From NCBI GenBank assembly GCA_964601765.1, contig CAZROR010000007.1:1-45729 (forward strand): a stretch of 45,729 nt of DNA. The letters are read 5' to 3'. This document shows positions 1-10,670 of the stretch, piece by piece. Below the pieces are notes generated by a model. The model was not told where the DNA came from, did no database searches, and saw only the letters and a program-made list of their open reading frames with translations. Origin of the DNA: SZUA-181 sp964601765. GTDB lineage: Bacteria; Pseudomonadota; Zetaproteobacteria; Mariprofundales; Mariprofundaceae. The stretch's first letter is position 1. The number at the start of each line of letters is the position of its first letter. The translations under genes and the position numbers were made by a program.

Positions 1-38
1 GGGTCGTTTGCTTGTTGTTGACAGGGGCAGCCATATCA

Positions 39-55
39 GCCCGGATTTTTCATGA
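39..55 (+). repeat. Solo copy of a short terminal-repeat sequence
   Basis: The 15 bases CCCGGATTTTTCATG at 40-54 are identical to the termini of the small element at 15131-15377, in the same orientation as that element's left end. No matching inverted partner is visible in the following few hundred bases, which hold tRNA-Leu and metH. It may be a relic of an excised copy or the edge of an element lying to the left. The sequence identity is seen directly; the origin is inferred. Confidence 0.4.
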
Positions 56-127
56 CGGCCATGCGCCAGGATGGCACAGGTGTTTTGCCGAAAGGTTTTG
101 ATATCTGCATACGGAGCTGGCCTGTGC

Positions 128-157
128 TTGACTCTTTTCGGGGCGGCGACAAACTGT
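128..157 (+). promoter_or_regulatory. Possible promoter of tRNA-Leu
   Basis: TTGACT at 128-133 matches the sigma70 -35 element in five of six positions. A weak -10 would lie near 151-156, followed by the GC-rich stretch TGCGCGCCCG typical of stable-RNA discriminators, just ahead of the tRNA 5' end at 179. The -10 match is poor, so this is tentative. Confidence 0.3.
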
Positions 158-178
158 GCGCGCCCGAATCCCGAGCTT

Positions 179-265
179 GCCGAAGTGGTGGAATTGGTAG
201 ACACGCCAGACTCAAAATCTGGTGCCCTTGCGGGCGTGCCGGTTCGACTCCGGCCTTCGGTACCA
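179..265 (+). tRNA. tRNA-Leu (anticodon CAA)
   Basis: This is an intact class II tRNA of 87 nt including an encoded CCA at 263-265. The acceptor strands GCCGAAG (179-185) and CTTCGGT (255-261) pair, with one G-U. The anticodon arm is CCAGA-CTCAAAA-TCTGG, giving anticodon CAA, which reads the Leu codon UUG. A long variable arm follows, as expected for tRNA-Leu, and the T arm contains GGTTCGACTCC. It stands alone upstream of metH and has its own terminator at 270-305. Confidence 0.96.
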
Positions 266-269
266 CATG

Positions 270-305
270 GCGGGGCTCATGCCAAAGCATGGCCCCGCTT
301 TTTGT
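270..305 (+). terminator. Rho-independent terminator after tRNA-Leu
   Basis: GCGGGGC (270-276) pairs with GCCCCGC (292-298). The stem continues through CATG/CATG after a single bulged T, around the loop CCAAAG. It is followed directly by TTTTTGTTAT. The strong GC stem and U-tract make this the clearest intrinsic terminator in the window, and it separates the tRNA transcript from metH. Confidence 0.88.
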
Positions 306-385
306 TATAGGGTTCGCCTGTCCGCAGGCGGGCGGCTTATTCGCCCCGCGGGTGCCACAACAGGCAGGAAAGCAAAAGGATGCCC

Positions 386-4090
<3,705 letters not shown>

Positions 4091-4132
4091 CCAGGTTTTG
4101 ACGCCGTAGCGCACACCACTATCCTCACCGAC

Positions 4133-4444
4133 ATGCAGCTGTGGCACTGGAACAGTAAGGCAGACGGAGAGCTGACGGAGGGCAGGATGCGCGCCAGGCT
4201 CGAGGCAATGGGCTATGCCGTGACGCGATATACCTACCCTCCGGGAACATATTTTGCTCCGCATATGCATGCGGCGGACAAGATCGACGGCGTACTGTCC
4301 GGCCGCTTCAGGATGTGCATGGGCGGCCGGAGCATCGTGCTGGAGGCCGGAGACATGCTGGCCGTGCCCGGCGGGGCCCTGCACAGCGCCGGGGTCGTAG
4401 GCAACGCGCCCGTCATCAGTCTCGATGCCGTACGCTACCGGTAA
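4133..4444 (+). CDS. Small single-domain cupin protein
   Basis: A 103-residue protein that is essentially one cupin beta-barrel. The metal-binding motif 1 is seen as PHMHAADKIDGVLSGRF (about residues 44-60), with two histidines ahead of a glycine-rich turn. Motif 2 is reduced to PGGALHSA (about 81-88), supplying the third histidine. Proteins of this size usually bind one divalent metal, and substrate or role cannot be read from the sequence. It lies 42 bp after metH and its stop abuts the region leading into msrB, so the three genes may be co-transcribed. No signal peptide is visible. Confidence 0.8.
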   Translation: MQLWHWNSKADGELTEGRMRARLEAMGYAVTRYTYPPGTYFAPHMHAADKIDGVLSGRFRMCMGGRSIVLEAGDMLAVPGGALHSAGVVGNAPVISLDAVRYR

Positions 4445-4473
4445 TGCCTCGTACATCTGGCCGACTACGGTAC

Positions 4474-5004
4474 ATGAAGATGTCATTGTATGTCATGAGG
4501 TTGACGGGGCTGCTGGCTGCCGCTGCATTCGCAGCCGGCGCACAGACATCACATGACACCTATGGGGGCAACATGGAACGAAACGCAGCCATCGCCCAAT
4601 TGACGCCGCTGCAATACAGGGTCACGCAGGAAAGCGGTACCGAGCCTGCCTTTGACAACGCCTACTGGAATAACAAGCAGGAAGGCATCTATGTGGATAT
4701 CGTCTCCGGCGAACCGCTGTTCAGTTCAACGGACAAGTTCGATTCCGGCACGGGCTGGCCCAGCTTCTCACGGCCGCTGGAGCCGGAAAATATTGTTGAA
4801 AAGACGGATCGCAGCCTGTTCATGACACGCACCGAGGTGCGCAGCAGGCAGGCCAACTCTCACCTTGGGCATGTCTTCAACGACGGCCCGCCCCCAACCG
4901 GGCTCAGGTACTGCATCAACTCGGCTGCGCTGCGCTTCATTCCGAAGACAGCGCTTGAAAAGGAAGGCTACGGCAGCTACCTGCATCTGTTTAATGACAA
5001 TTAG
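4474..5004 (+). CDS. msrB: Peptide-methionine (R)-S-oxide reductase MsrB, exported form
   Basis: Reduces the R-epimer of methionine sulfoxide in proteins. The 176-residue protein has the MsrB signatures SGTGWPSF (about residues 90-97), NSHLGHVF and RYCINSAAL, in which the Cys is the catalytic nucleophile. The two CxxC zinc pairs of many MsrBs are absent; the region that would hold the first reads GIYVDIVSGEPLF, the zinc-less type. The usual resolving Cys in the SGCGWPSF position is Thr, leaving a single cysteine in the whole protein. The N-terminus (MKMSLYVMRLTGLLAAAAFAAGAQ) looks like a signal peptide, so the enzyme probably acts in the periplasm. Other possible starts are ATG 4444 and ATG 4495. 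Confidence 0.9.
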   Translation: MKMSLYVMRLTGLLAAAAFAAGAQTSHDTYGGNMERNAAIAQLTPLQYRVTQESGTEPAFDNAYWNNKQEGIYVDIVSGEPLFSSTDKFDSGTGWPSFSRPLEPENIVEKTDRSLFMTRTEVRSRQANSHLGHVFNDGPPPTGLRYCINSAALRFIPKTALEKEGYGSYLHLFNDN

Positions 5005-5048
5005 GAGCAAGGGACTCTGAACAAGTCAGGGGCCTGTTCAGAAATTCC

Positions 5049-5489
5049 TTAGCATTTGCCGCTGTACAGGGCCATGGCGCGCTGCTCGAATACATGCACC
5101 ATGGAGCGGCAGGCGCTGGAAAATACGGGCGATGCGACAAGGCCGAGCATGGTGCTCTTGAACTCGAACTCGATGGAGAAGTGCACGCGGCAGGAATGCT
5201 CCCCCACCGGCTCGAATGTCCACAGTGAGTCGAGGTGCCTGAACGGGCCCTCAAGCAGGCGCACCTCGACGAGCTTGGGCGGCAGGAAGCGATCAACCGT
5301 GCGAAACGCATGCCTGAGACCGGCGAATTCAGCCACCAGCTCCGCCGTCAGCTCATCATCGTGCTGCTCCAGGATGCGCGCCTCATGGAGCCAGGGCAGA
5401 AATGATGGATAGGCCTCGATATCCATGACAACCTCGTAGACATGCGGGGCAGAGCATGGAAGTACGCGCGTCTCCTCGAAGCTCGGCAT
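5049..5489 (-). CDS. ratA: RatA/Coq10-like START-domain protein
   Basis: A 146-residue SRPBCC (START/Bet v1) fold protein. The opening pattern in which EETRVLPCSAPHVYEVV precedes DIEAYPSFLPW, and the later DSLWTFEP and VHFSIEFEFKS segments, are typical of the RatA/YfjG and Coq10 family. Members have been described both as ubiquinone-binding chaperones needed for respiration and, in E. coli, as an inhibitor of 70S association; the sequence does not decide between them. Its ATG directly abuts the der stop codon, so it is the last gene of the yfgM-bamB-der-ratA operon. The usual partner ratB is not visible next to it. Convergent with msrB. Confidence 0.88.
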   Translation of the reverse strand: MPSFEETRVLPCSAPHVYEVVMDIEAYPSFLPWLHEARILEQHDDELTAELVAEFAGLRHAFRTVDRFLPPKLVEVRLLEGPFRHLDSLWTFEPVGEHSCRVHFSIEFEFKSTMLGLVASPVFSSACRSMVHVFEQRAMALYSGKC

Positions 5490-6827
5490 CTAGTTTCGCC
5501 CCCCCCCTTCCGCATACGGGTTCTCACTGGCCGTGAACGTGAAGCGCACCGGCACGCCGGGCAGCGAGAATGTCTTGCGAAAGTGCTGCTCGAGATAGCG
5601 CCGGTAGCGTGCGTCGATGGCACGTGGACGATTGCAGAACACCTTGATGGTTGGCGGGCAGGAAGCGAGCTGCGTGCAATACTTCATGCGCACTGCCGCT
5701 CCCTTCACGCTTGGCAATCGATGCTGTGCCTGGGCTGTTGTCAGCCAGCGGTTCAGCTTCGCGGTCGGAAAGGTGGATTCATTTCGCCTGGCCGCCTGTA
5801 CCGCCTCGTGCAATAGCCGTTTGATCCCCGTTTTCCGTTGCGCGGAAACGCGCAATACGGGAATGTCCGGCAACCCGCGCATGCGAAAATTCAGGCGCTC
5901 GGCATATTGCTGCCACATTTGGTCATCGAGCATGTCGGCCTTGTTGACGGCGACAAGCATGGCGCACCCTTCCTCACTGGCCAGCCGCAACAGGCGCATA
6001 TCCTGCTCAACGATACTTTCCGCACCATCCAGCAGCAACACGGCAGCCTGTGCACGGCGCAGGGCCTGCTCCGCCTTGACGCGTGCCACAAACTCAATGA
6101 CATCCGAGATACGCGCATGTTTACGCTGACCGGCCGTATCAATGAGGCGTACATAGCCATCGCCATAAGGCAGGTCGCTGTCGATGCTGTCTCGCGTCGT
6201 GCCTGCCACCGGGCTTACCACCATGCGCTCGCTGTCCAGCCAGGCGTTGATTAGCGTGGACTTGCCGACATTCGGCCGGCCGATCACGGCGATGCGTGCC
6301 AGCGGCGGCACCGTATCCACTTTCGTATCGCAAGCCGGGATGATTGATTCCAGCCGGCCGACGAGTGAGGGCACGCCCTGGCCGTGAATCGCGGATATAG
6401 CTGCAGGTTCCCCCATGCCGAGGGCAAAGAACTCGGCCTCGACATTTGCCTTTTCGGCCTTGTTCACAACAAGAAGTACGGGCAGCTGATGCCGACGCAA
6501 TGTTTCCGCGATGGTCTCATCCGCCGGTGTCAGGCCAGCACACCCATCTGTCACAAAGAGTACGGCATCGGCCACATCCAGGGCCGCCCGTACCTGCTGG
6601 TCAATCGCTTCCTGCATGTCACCGTGTTGTGGCTCGCCGATGCCGCCAGTATCTACAAGGAGAATCTCCCGATCGCCAAGCCGGCAACGGAATTCGAGCC
6701 GGTCTACCGTTACGCCCGGACGGTCACCAACGATAGCCTTGCGTTGCCGGATCAGGCGGTTGAAAAGCGTGGACTTGCCGACATTCGGCCGGCCAACGAT
6801 GGCCACGACGGGAAGCCGTGTGTCCAT
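5490..6827 (-). CDS. der: Ribosome-associated GTPase Der (EngA)
   Basis: A tandem-G-domain GTPase needed for 50S subunit maturation. The first P-loop GRPNVGKST lies at about residues 12-20 and the second GRPNVGKST at about 185-193. Both DTGG/DTAG switch motifs and both N/TKxD-type specificity motifs (VNKAE, VNKAD) are present. The C-terminal KH-like domain ends with the basic segment before GVPVRFTF. At 445 residues it is of normal length. The start ATG overlaps the bamB stop (TGATG), matching the common bamB-der arrangement. Confidence 0.97.
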   Translation of the reverse strand: MDTRLPVVAIVGRPNVGKSTLFNRLIRQRKAIVGDRPGVTVDRLEFRCRLGDREILLVDTGGIGEPQHGDMQEAIDQQVRAALDVADAVLFVTDGCAGLTPADETIAETLRRHQLPVLLVVNKAEKANVEAEFFALGMGEPAAISAIHGQGVPSLVGRLESIIPACDTKVDTVPPLARIAVIGRPNVGKSTLINAWLDSERMVVSPVAGTTRDSIDSDLPYGDGYVRLIDTAGQRKHARISDVIEFVARVKAEQALRRAQAAVLLLDGAESIVEQDMRLLRLASEEGCAMLVAVNKADMLDDQMWQQYAERLNFRMRGLPDIPVLRVSAQRKTGIKRLLHEAVQAARRNESTFPTAKLNRWLTTAQAQHRLPSVKGAAVRMKYCTQLASCPPTIKVFCNRPRAIDARYRRYLEQHFRKTFSLPGVPVRFTFTASENPYAEGGGRN

Positions 6828-7942
6828 CAGTGTATCAGATACATGCCGCCCAGGTCGTTACGAATGAGCACACCGTCCGCGGCCGGCACGGGCGCGCGAT
6901 CGATGCGACCGGGAAGCTCAAGGCTGCCGGCAGCCTGCCCGGCTAATGTCAGCGCATGCACCTGCCCCCGGTCATCCGCGACGATCAGCCTGCCCTGCAG
7001 CGGTATGGGACCAACGAGTGCAGCATCGCCAACATGCTGGCGCCAGACCGTCTCGCCACTGGTGCCGTCCAGCGCCATGACGTCACCATGTCCCGTAGCG
7101 ACAAACAGCTGGTCATTGTGCACCATCGGCGTTGATTTTACAGAAATGCTGCGCCGCCATTGCTGCTCGCCATCTTCCGGGTTCAGGGCAAACATCTCTC
7201 CCTGGAAGAACGAAACGACGAGTCTGTCGGCAACCATGACCGGGTCGGCCACGGGCACGCGCATTTCACTCAGCACGGCTGCAGAATTATCAAGGATAAG
7301 CTGGCGTCGCCAGATGAGGTTTCCGGAGGCAAGATCGATGGCCACGACGTCACCGTTGTTGAATACCGCGTATACGTGTCCATCAATGACAAGGGGTGAT
7401 GCCCCCTGGTTCATGGACAGGCCACCCAGCTGTCCGGCATAGCTCCACCGTTTTTTTCCATCACGGCTGAAGCTGTAGATGCGATTATCCGCTGTCTGTA
7501 TGAGAAAGCCGTCCCCGGCCGGTACGGGATGCCCCAGTAGTATGGAAGAAAGCAGCTGGTGCCACACGATCTGGCCGGTGGCAGGATCTATCGCATACAA
7601 GTTGCCATCCGTATCGCCCAGAATGGCGGGGCCGTTCGTCAATACCAATGTCCCGGACTCTCCCGGCGCCTGCAAGGCCAGCCGCCTTACCTCGCTACCA
7701 TTCATATTGTAAATGTGGGCACGTCCGTCCCTGCCACCGATAACGATGTAGCCATCCCCTACCCCTGGGGTTGAGTTGGCGGCCGGCGACAGCGGCCGAC
7801 GCAGATCCACGTGCGCGCCCCATTCAACATGCAGCACCGACTTCACCACCTGTTGTGGCTTTTCACCATCATCCGTGGCGGGAAACAGTGCGCAGGCCTG
7901 CAGAGCCAGCGCGCAAAACAGTACGATGCCGGGACGACTCAC
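6827..7942 (-). CDS. bamB: Outer-membrane assembly lipoprotein BamB
   Basis: Lipoprotein subunit of the BAM complex that folds beta-barrel proteins into the outer membrane; it binds BamA from the periplasmic side. The 371-residue protein has a lipoprotein signal ending in LQAC (Cys17) followed by PQQ-like beta-propeller blades, recognisable from repeated units such as AIDPATGQIVW, AIDLASGNLIW, ALNPEDGEQQW and ALDGTSGETVW. It starts at a GTG that overlaps the yfgM stop by 4 bp (GTGA) and runs into der. The yfgM-bamB-der order is classic for gammaproteobacteria. Confidence 0.95.
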   Translation of the reverse strand: MSRPGIVLFCALALQACALFPATDDGEKPQQVVKSVLHVEWGAHVDLRRPLSPAANSTPGVGDGYIVIGGRDGRAHIYNMNGSEVRRLALQAPGESGTLVLTNGPAILGDTDGNLYAIDPATGQIVWHQLLSSILLGHPVPAGDGFLIQTADNRIYSFSRDGKKRWSYAGQLGGLSMNQGASPLVIDGHVYAVFNNGDVVAIDLASGNLIWRRQLILDNSAAVLSEMRVPVADPVMVADRLVVSFFQGEMFALNPEDGEQQWRRSISVKSTPMVHNDQLFVATGHGDVMALDGTSGETVWRQHVGDAALVGPIPLQGRLIVADDRGQVHALTLAGQAAGSLELPGRIDRAPVPAADGVLIRNDLGGMYLIH

Positions 7943-8619
7943 TGAGATGAGGTGCTCCCGCCTTCCAGGACACGCAGACGGTGCTCAATGGTCTTTTTCA
8001 GGTTCTCGTCATGGGAAACCGCCGCAAGCGCCTTGTGCAGGTAGTCTCGCCTGCCGGCATCACTATCCGTAGCCAGGGCCAGCAGATACAGGCGCAACTG
8101 CTCATAATGCGTGCCTGCGGGTTCAGTCAGCAGCGTGCGTGCCGCGGCCTTGTCACCACGCTTGAGCTTCAGTTCTGCAAGGTCGAGACGGGACTGTGCC
8201 GCAATTTCAGGTGTCAGGTCCCGCCTTGCAAGCAGCGCCTGCAGGTGTTCGGCGGCATGAGCCTGGTCAGCTCGGGCAAGCAGCATCCGGGCCAGTGCGG
8301 CATAAGCCGTCGAGTTGTAGTCCCGCACGACGCTATTCAGCAGATTGACCTTCTTATCCTGTGCCTGGGAGGCAAGCGCCTGATGATAGAGGACAGCAGC
8401 TGCCTTGCGCTGCGACTTTGTGCGTTCCGTCCACAGGCTGGCACCAATGGCGATGACCAGCACGGCCCCGACTGCAATCATCAGTATTCGCTGGTTTTCA
8501 CGCGCCCAGGCAAGCAGCCTGGCCGTCTGCATGTCGCGTTTCAGTTCCTCAACTTCTTCATGGGATACATCAGCTGGTGCTGGCGTATTCTTTTTCCGTG
8601 CAGGTGTCTTGTCGTTCAC
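7939..8619 (-). CDS. yfgM: YfgM-type periplasmic TPR protein
   Basis: Membrane-anchored tetratricopeptide protein of the YfgM family, an accessory of the SecYEG translocon that partners with the chaperone PpiD. An N-terminal cytosolic stretch rich in K and P is followed by one membrane helix (about residues 42-63) and then TPR-like helices, with typical segments such as AKDKKVNLLNSVVRDYNSTA-type alpha pairs and LDLAELKLKRGDKAAA. I chose the GTG at 8619, preceded by AGGAA about 10 nt upstream. An in-frame TTG at 8643 has no ribosome site. Length is about 226 residues. Overlaps bamB by 4 bp. Confidence 0.88.
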   Translation of the reverse strand: MNDKTPARKKNTPAPADVSHEEVEELKRDMQTARLLAWARENQRILMIAVGAVLVIAIGASLWTERTKSQRKAAAVLYHQALASQAQDKKVNLLNSVVRDYNSTAYAALARMLLARADQAHAAEHLQALLARRDLTPEIAAQSRLDLAELKLKRGDKAAARTLLTEPAGTHYEQLRLYLLALATDSDAGRRDYLHKALAAVSHDENLKKTIEHRLRVLEGGSTSSQ

Positions 8620-8696
8620 GTTTGCTTGTTCCTCACATATCAAAGATCAGGCGTCCGGCAAGCTAAGGACAGGCCGTGGACTGTCAATGCGCCGGG

Positions 8697-9758
8697 CTAG
8701 TCCGCCGCGGCTACGTCCCTTTGCATCAGCACCCTGAGCACGCTCTGCACGAGTGCTGCCATCGGAATGGCAATAAAAACGCCGGTGATGCCCCACAGGC
8801 TTCCAAAAATAAGAATGGCAACCACAATGGCAATGGGATGCAGGTTCACGACCTCGGAGAATAGCAGCGGCACAAGCACGTTCGCATCCAACGCCTGAAT
8901 GACCGTGTAAACCAGCAGGGCATAGGCGGCTGTTTCGCTCCAGCCCCACTGGAAAAAGGAAAGCAGCACCACAGGTATACTCACCAGAGCAATACCGACA
9001 AACGGGATCCAGACAGATATGCCGGTCAGCGCACCGAGCAGCAACGCGTACTGGTGACCGAAATACAACAGTCCGAGCCACGTCGCGACGCCGACGATCA
9101 TCATTTCCCAGAACTTGCCGCGAATATAGTTACCTATCTGAACATCCACCTCGTCCCACACCTGGTTGAGCAGGGTACGCTCACGCGGCAGAAAGCCCTG
9201 CGCCCAGTGCAAAAGCAGCGCCTTGTCCTTCAGCAGGAAAAAGACGAGCACCGGCACGAGCACGACATAGACAAGCACCGTGATGATGCCGGGGATGGAG
9301 GCCAGTGAAACGGAAAGCAGATTTGAACCCCATTGCTGTACCTGTCCAGCCACGGCCGCGACAACCTGCTGCAGGTACTCGGGATTGATCCAGGCCGCAT
9401 AATTTTCACGCAGGCTGTGCAGGAATGTGCGCAGGTCATTGACCAGATCCGGCACCTGCATAACCAGCCGCCCGATCTGCTCGGTCAGCAGCGGGATCAC
9501 TGCCAGCAGGGCAAACAGCACGAGCAGCAGGGCGCCCGTACCCACCAGCGCAATTGCAGCCAGGCGTGGCACGCGGCAGTTTTGCAGCAATTGCACCACG
9601 CCATCGAGCACATAGGCCAGCGCAATCGCGACAATTAACGGTGCCAGAATATCGCCTACCAGCATCAGCAGGCCAAAAATACCCAGCAGCGACAACAGCA
9701 ACATGACCTGCTCGGTATCGGCCAGCCGGAGCCGGAGCCAGTCAATGATACCCTGCAT
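8697..9758 (-). CDS. AI-2E/PerM family membrane transporter
   Basis: A 353-residue polytopic membrane protein of the AI-2E transporter (PerM/YdiK/TqsA) family. Roughly seven or eight membrane segments are visible, starting with LLLSLLGIFGLLMLVGDIL and including the conserved VLVPVLVFFLLKD segment and the C-terminal IAIVVAILIFGSLWGITGVFIAIP. Family members export signalling molecules or act as Na+/H+ antiporters, so the substrate is unknown. AAGGGGG lies 6 nt ahead of its ATG. It overlaps the end of the DUF4149 gene by 17 bp. A 77-bp gap separates it from yfgM. Confidence 0.85.
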   Translation of the reverse strand: MQGIIDWLRLRLADTEQVMLLLSLLGIFGLLMLVGDILAPLIVAIALAYVLDGVVQLLQNCRVPRLAAIALVGTGALLLVLFALLAVIPLLTEQIGRLVMQVPDLVNDLRTFLHSLRENYAAWINPEYLQQVVAAVAGQVQQWGSNLLSVSLASIPGIITVLVYVVLVPVLVFFLLKDKALLLHWAQGFLPRERTLLNQVWDEVDVQIGNYIRGKFWEMMIVGVATWLGLLYFGHQYALLLGALTGISVWIPFVGIALVSIPVVLLSFFQWGWSETAAYALLVYTVIQALDANVLVPLLFSEVVNLHPIAIVVAILIFGSLWGITGVFIAIPMAALVQSVLRVLMQRDVAAAD

Positions 9759-10116
9759 GCTGCCCCCTTTCTCTTACGCTCTCAGCACAAACCACCAGTG
9801 CCGTGGCCAGTAATGTTGCCGCCAGATGTACCAGGGCGGCCAGGCCGTGCCATCGGGCAAACACATGCCTGTCCACTGCTCCAGCCGCCTTCAGGTCAGC
9901 AATCACGGGGGCGATGGCAAACTCGTTCAGCGCCAGCAACAAGACAAGCCCCAGAAGTACCGCTCTGACCTTTCCGCCTGCCCGGTGCCACCACAGCCCC
10001 GCAACCGCTGCCAGAAGCCCCAGGGCCACCAGATTTGCCACATGAAATACCGAGCCTGCGAGCATGCCGGCCACTTGCCTGCTGGGAGCATAGGCAAACA
10101 GCACGGGTGCCAACAC
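9742..10116 (-). CDS. DUF4149 membrane protein, 5' end problematic
   Basis: A membrane protein of the DUF4149 family with helices such as VANLVALGLLAAVAGLWW, AVLLGLVLLLALNEFAIAPVI and HLAATLLATALVVC. The first available start in frame is GTG at 10116, giving 124 residues and cutting off the first membrane helix. In the same frame the sequence upstream to about 10198 reads RRGLLRLSLAGVFGLLLVSGYVLAPVLF, which looks like the normal family N-terminus, but it contains no ATG, GTG or TTG. A TTG overlapping the greA stop (10196) lies in another frame and would join correctly if one G were added to the GGGGG run near 10171-10175. So this is either a frameshift, a sequence error or an unusual start. 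It follows greA in the same operon. Confidence 0.7.
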   Translation of the reverse strand: MLAPVLFAYAPSRQVAGMLAGSVFHVANLVALGLLAAVAGLWWHRAGGKVRAVLLGLVLLLALNEFAIAPVIADLKAAGAVDRHVFARWHGLAALVHLAATLLATALVVCAESVRERGQHAGYH

Positions 10117-10192
10117 ATAGCCTGATACCAGCAGCAGGCCAAAGACACCGGCAAGCGAGAGCCGCAGCAGCCCCCGCCGTATCTGGCCGCGA

Positions 10193-10666
10193 TCAAACGT
10201 AGCGAATCTCCTGGATTTCGAATTCTCGCTCGCCCCCGGGTGCCTGCACCACGGTTACGTCTCCCTCCTCCTTGCCGATCAGGGCACGTGCAATTGGTGA
10301 GGTGATGGAGATTTTTCCCTGAGCGATATCTGCCTCATCCACACCTACAATCTGGTATTCCACCTCCGTGCCTTCATCCAGATCGATCAGGCTGACTGTG
10401 GCGCCAAAAACAACCTTGTCGGCATTGATGGTGGCCGGATCAATGATATGTGCGCGCGCCAGCTTGTCTTCGAGCTCCTGGATACGCCCCTCCAGAAATG
10501 ACTGCTGCTCCTTGGCCGCATGGTACTCCGCATTTTCAGACAGATCGCCATGTGCCCGGGCGGTGGCAATGGCCTCGATGACCGCCGGGCGCTTCACGGA
10601 CTTCAGATGCTTAAGCTCGCGGCGCAATGCTTCCGCACCCGCCACGGTCATGGGAACGCGTTCCAC
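10193..10666 (-). CDS. greA: Transcription elongation factor GreA
   Basis: Stimulates transcript cleavage by backtracked RNA polymerase through its coiled-coil tip. The 157-residue protein has the two-helix coiled coil with the tip signature HGDLSENAEYHAAKE (about residues 37-51), carrying the acidic residues that work in the polymerase secondary channel. The C-terminal FKBP-like domain follows, with SPIARALIGKEEGD. I chose the GTG at 10666 (MERVPMTVAGAE), which has AGGGGGG upstream inside the end of carB. It lies 4 bp after the carB stop, the usual carB-greA linkage. Confidence 0.95.
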   Translation of the reverse strand: MERVPMTVAGAEALRRELKHLKSVKRPAVIEAIATARAHGDLSENAEYHAAKEQQSFLEGRIQELEDKLARAHIIDPATINADKVVFGATVSLIDLDEGTEVEYQIVGVDEADIAQGKISITSPIARALIGKEEGDVTVVQAPGGEREFEIQEIRYV

Positions 10667-10670
10667 TGTT

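Noticed and set aside
300..385. Cobalamin or SAM riboswitch ahead of metH
   Set aside because: The space after the tRNA terminator is under 90 bases and shows no B12-box or SAM-switch motif.
5017..5041. Inverted repeat CTGAACA / TGTTCAG between the convergent msrB and ratA genes
   Set aside because: Seven-bp arms with an 11-base loop and no T-run on either strand, so it is not a convincing terminator. It resembles generic insertion-sequence ends but has no partner.
9927..10196. 89-codon TTG frame after greA as an independent gene
   Set aside because: It overlaps the DUF4149 gene in another frame, and its Trp- and Cys-rich composition looks like an out-of-frame reading of a membrane protein.
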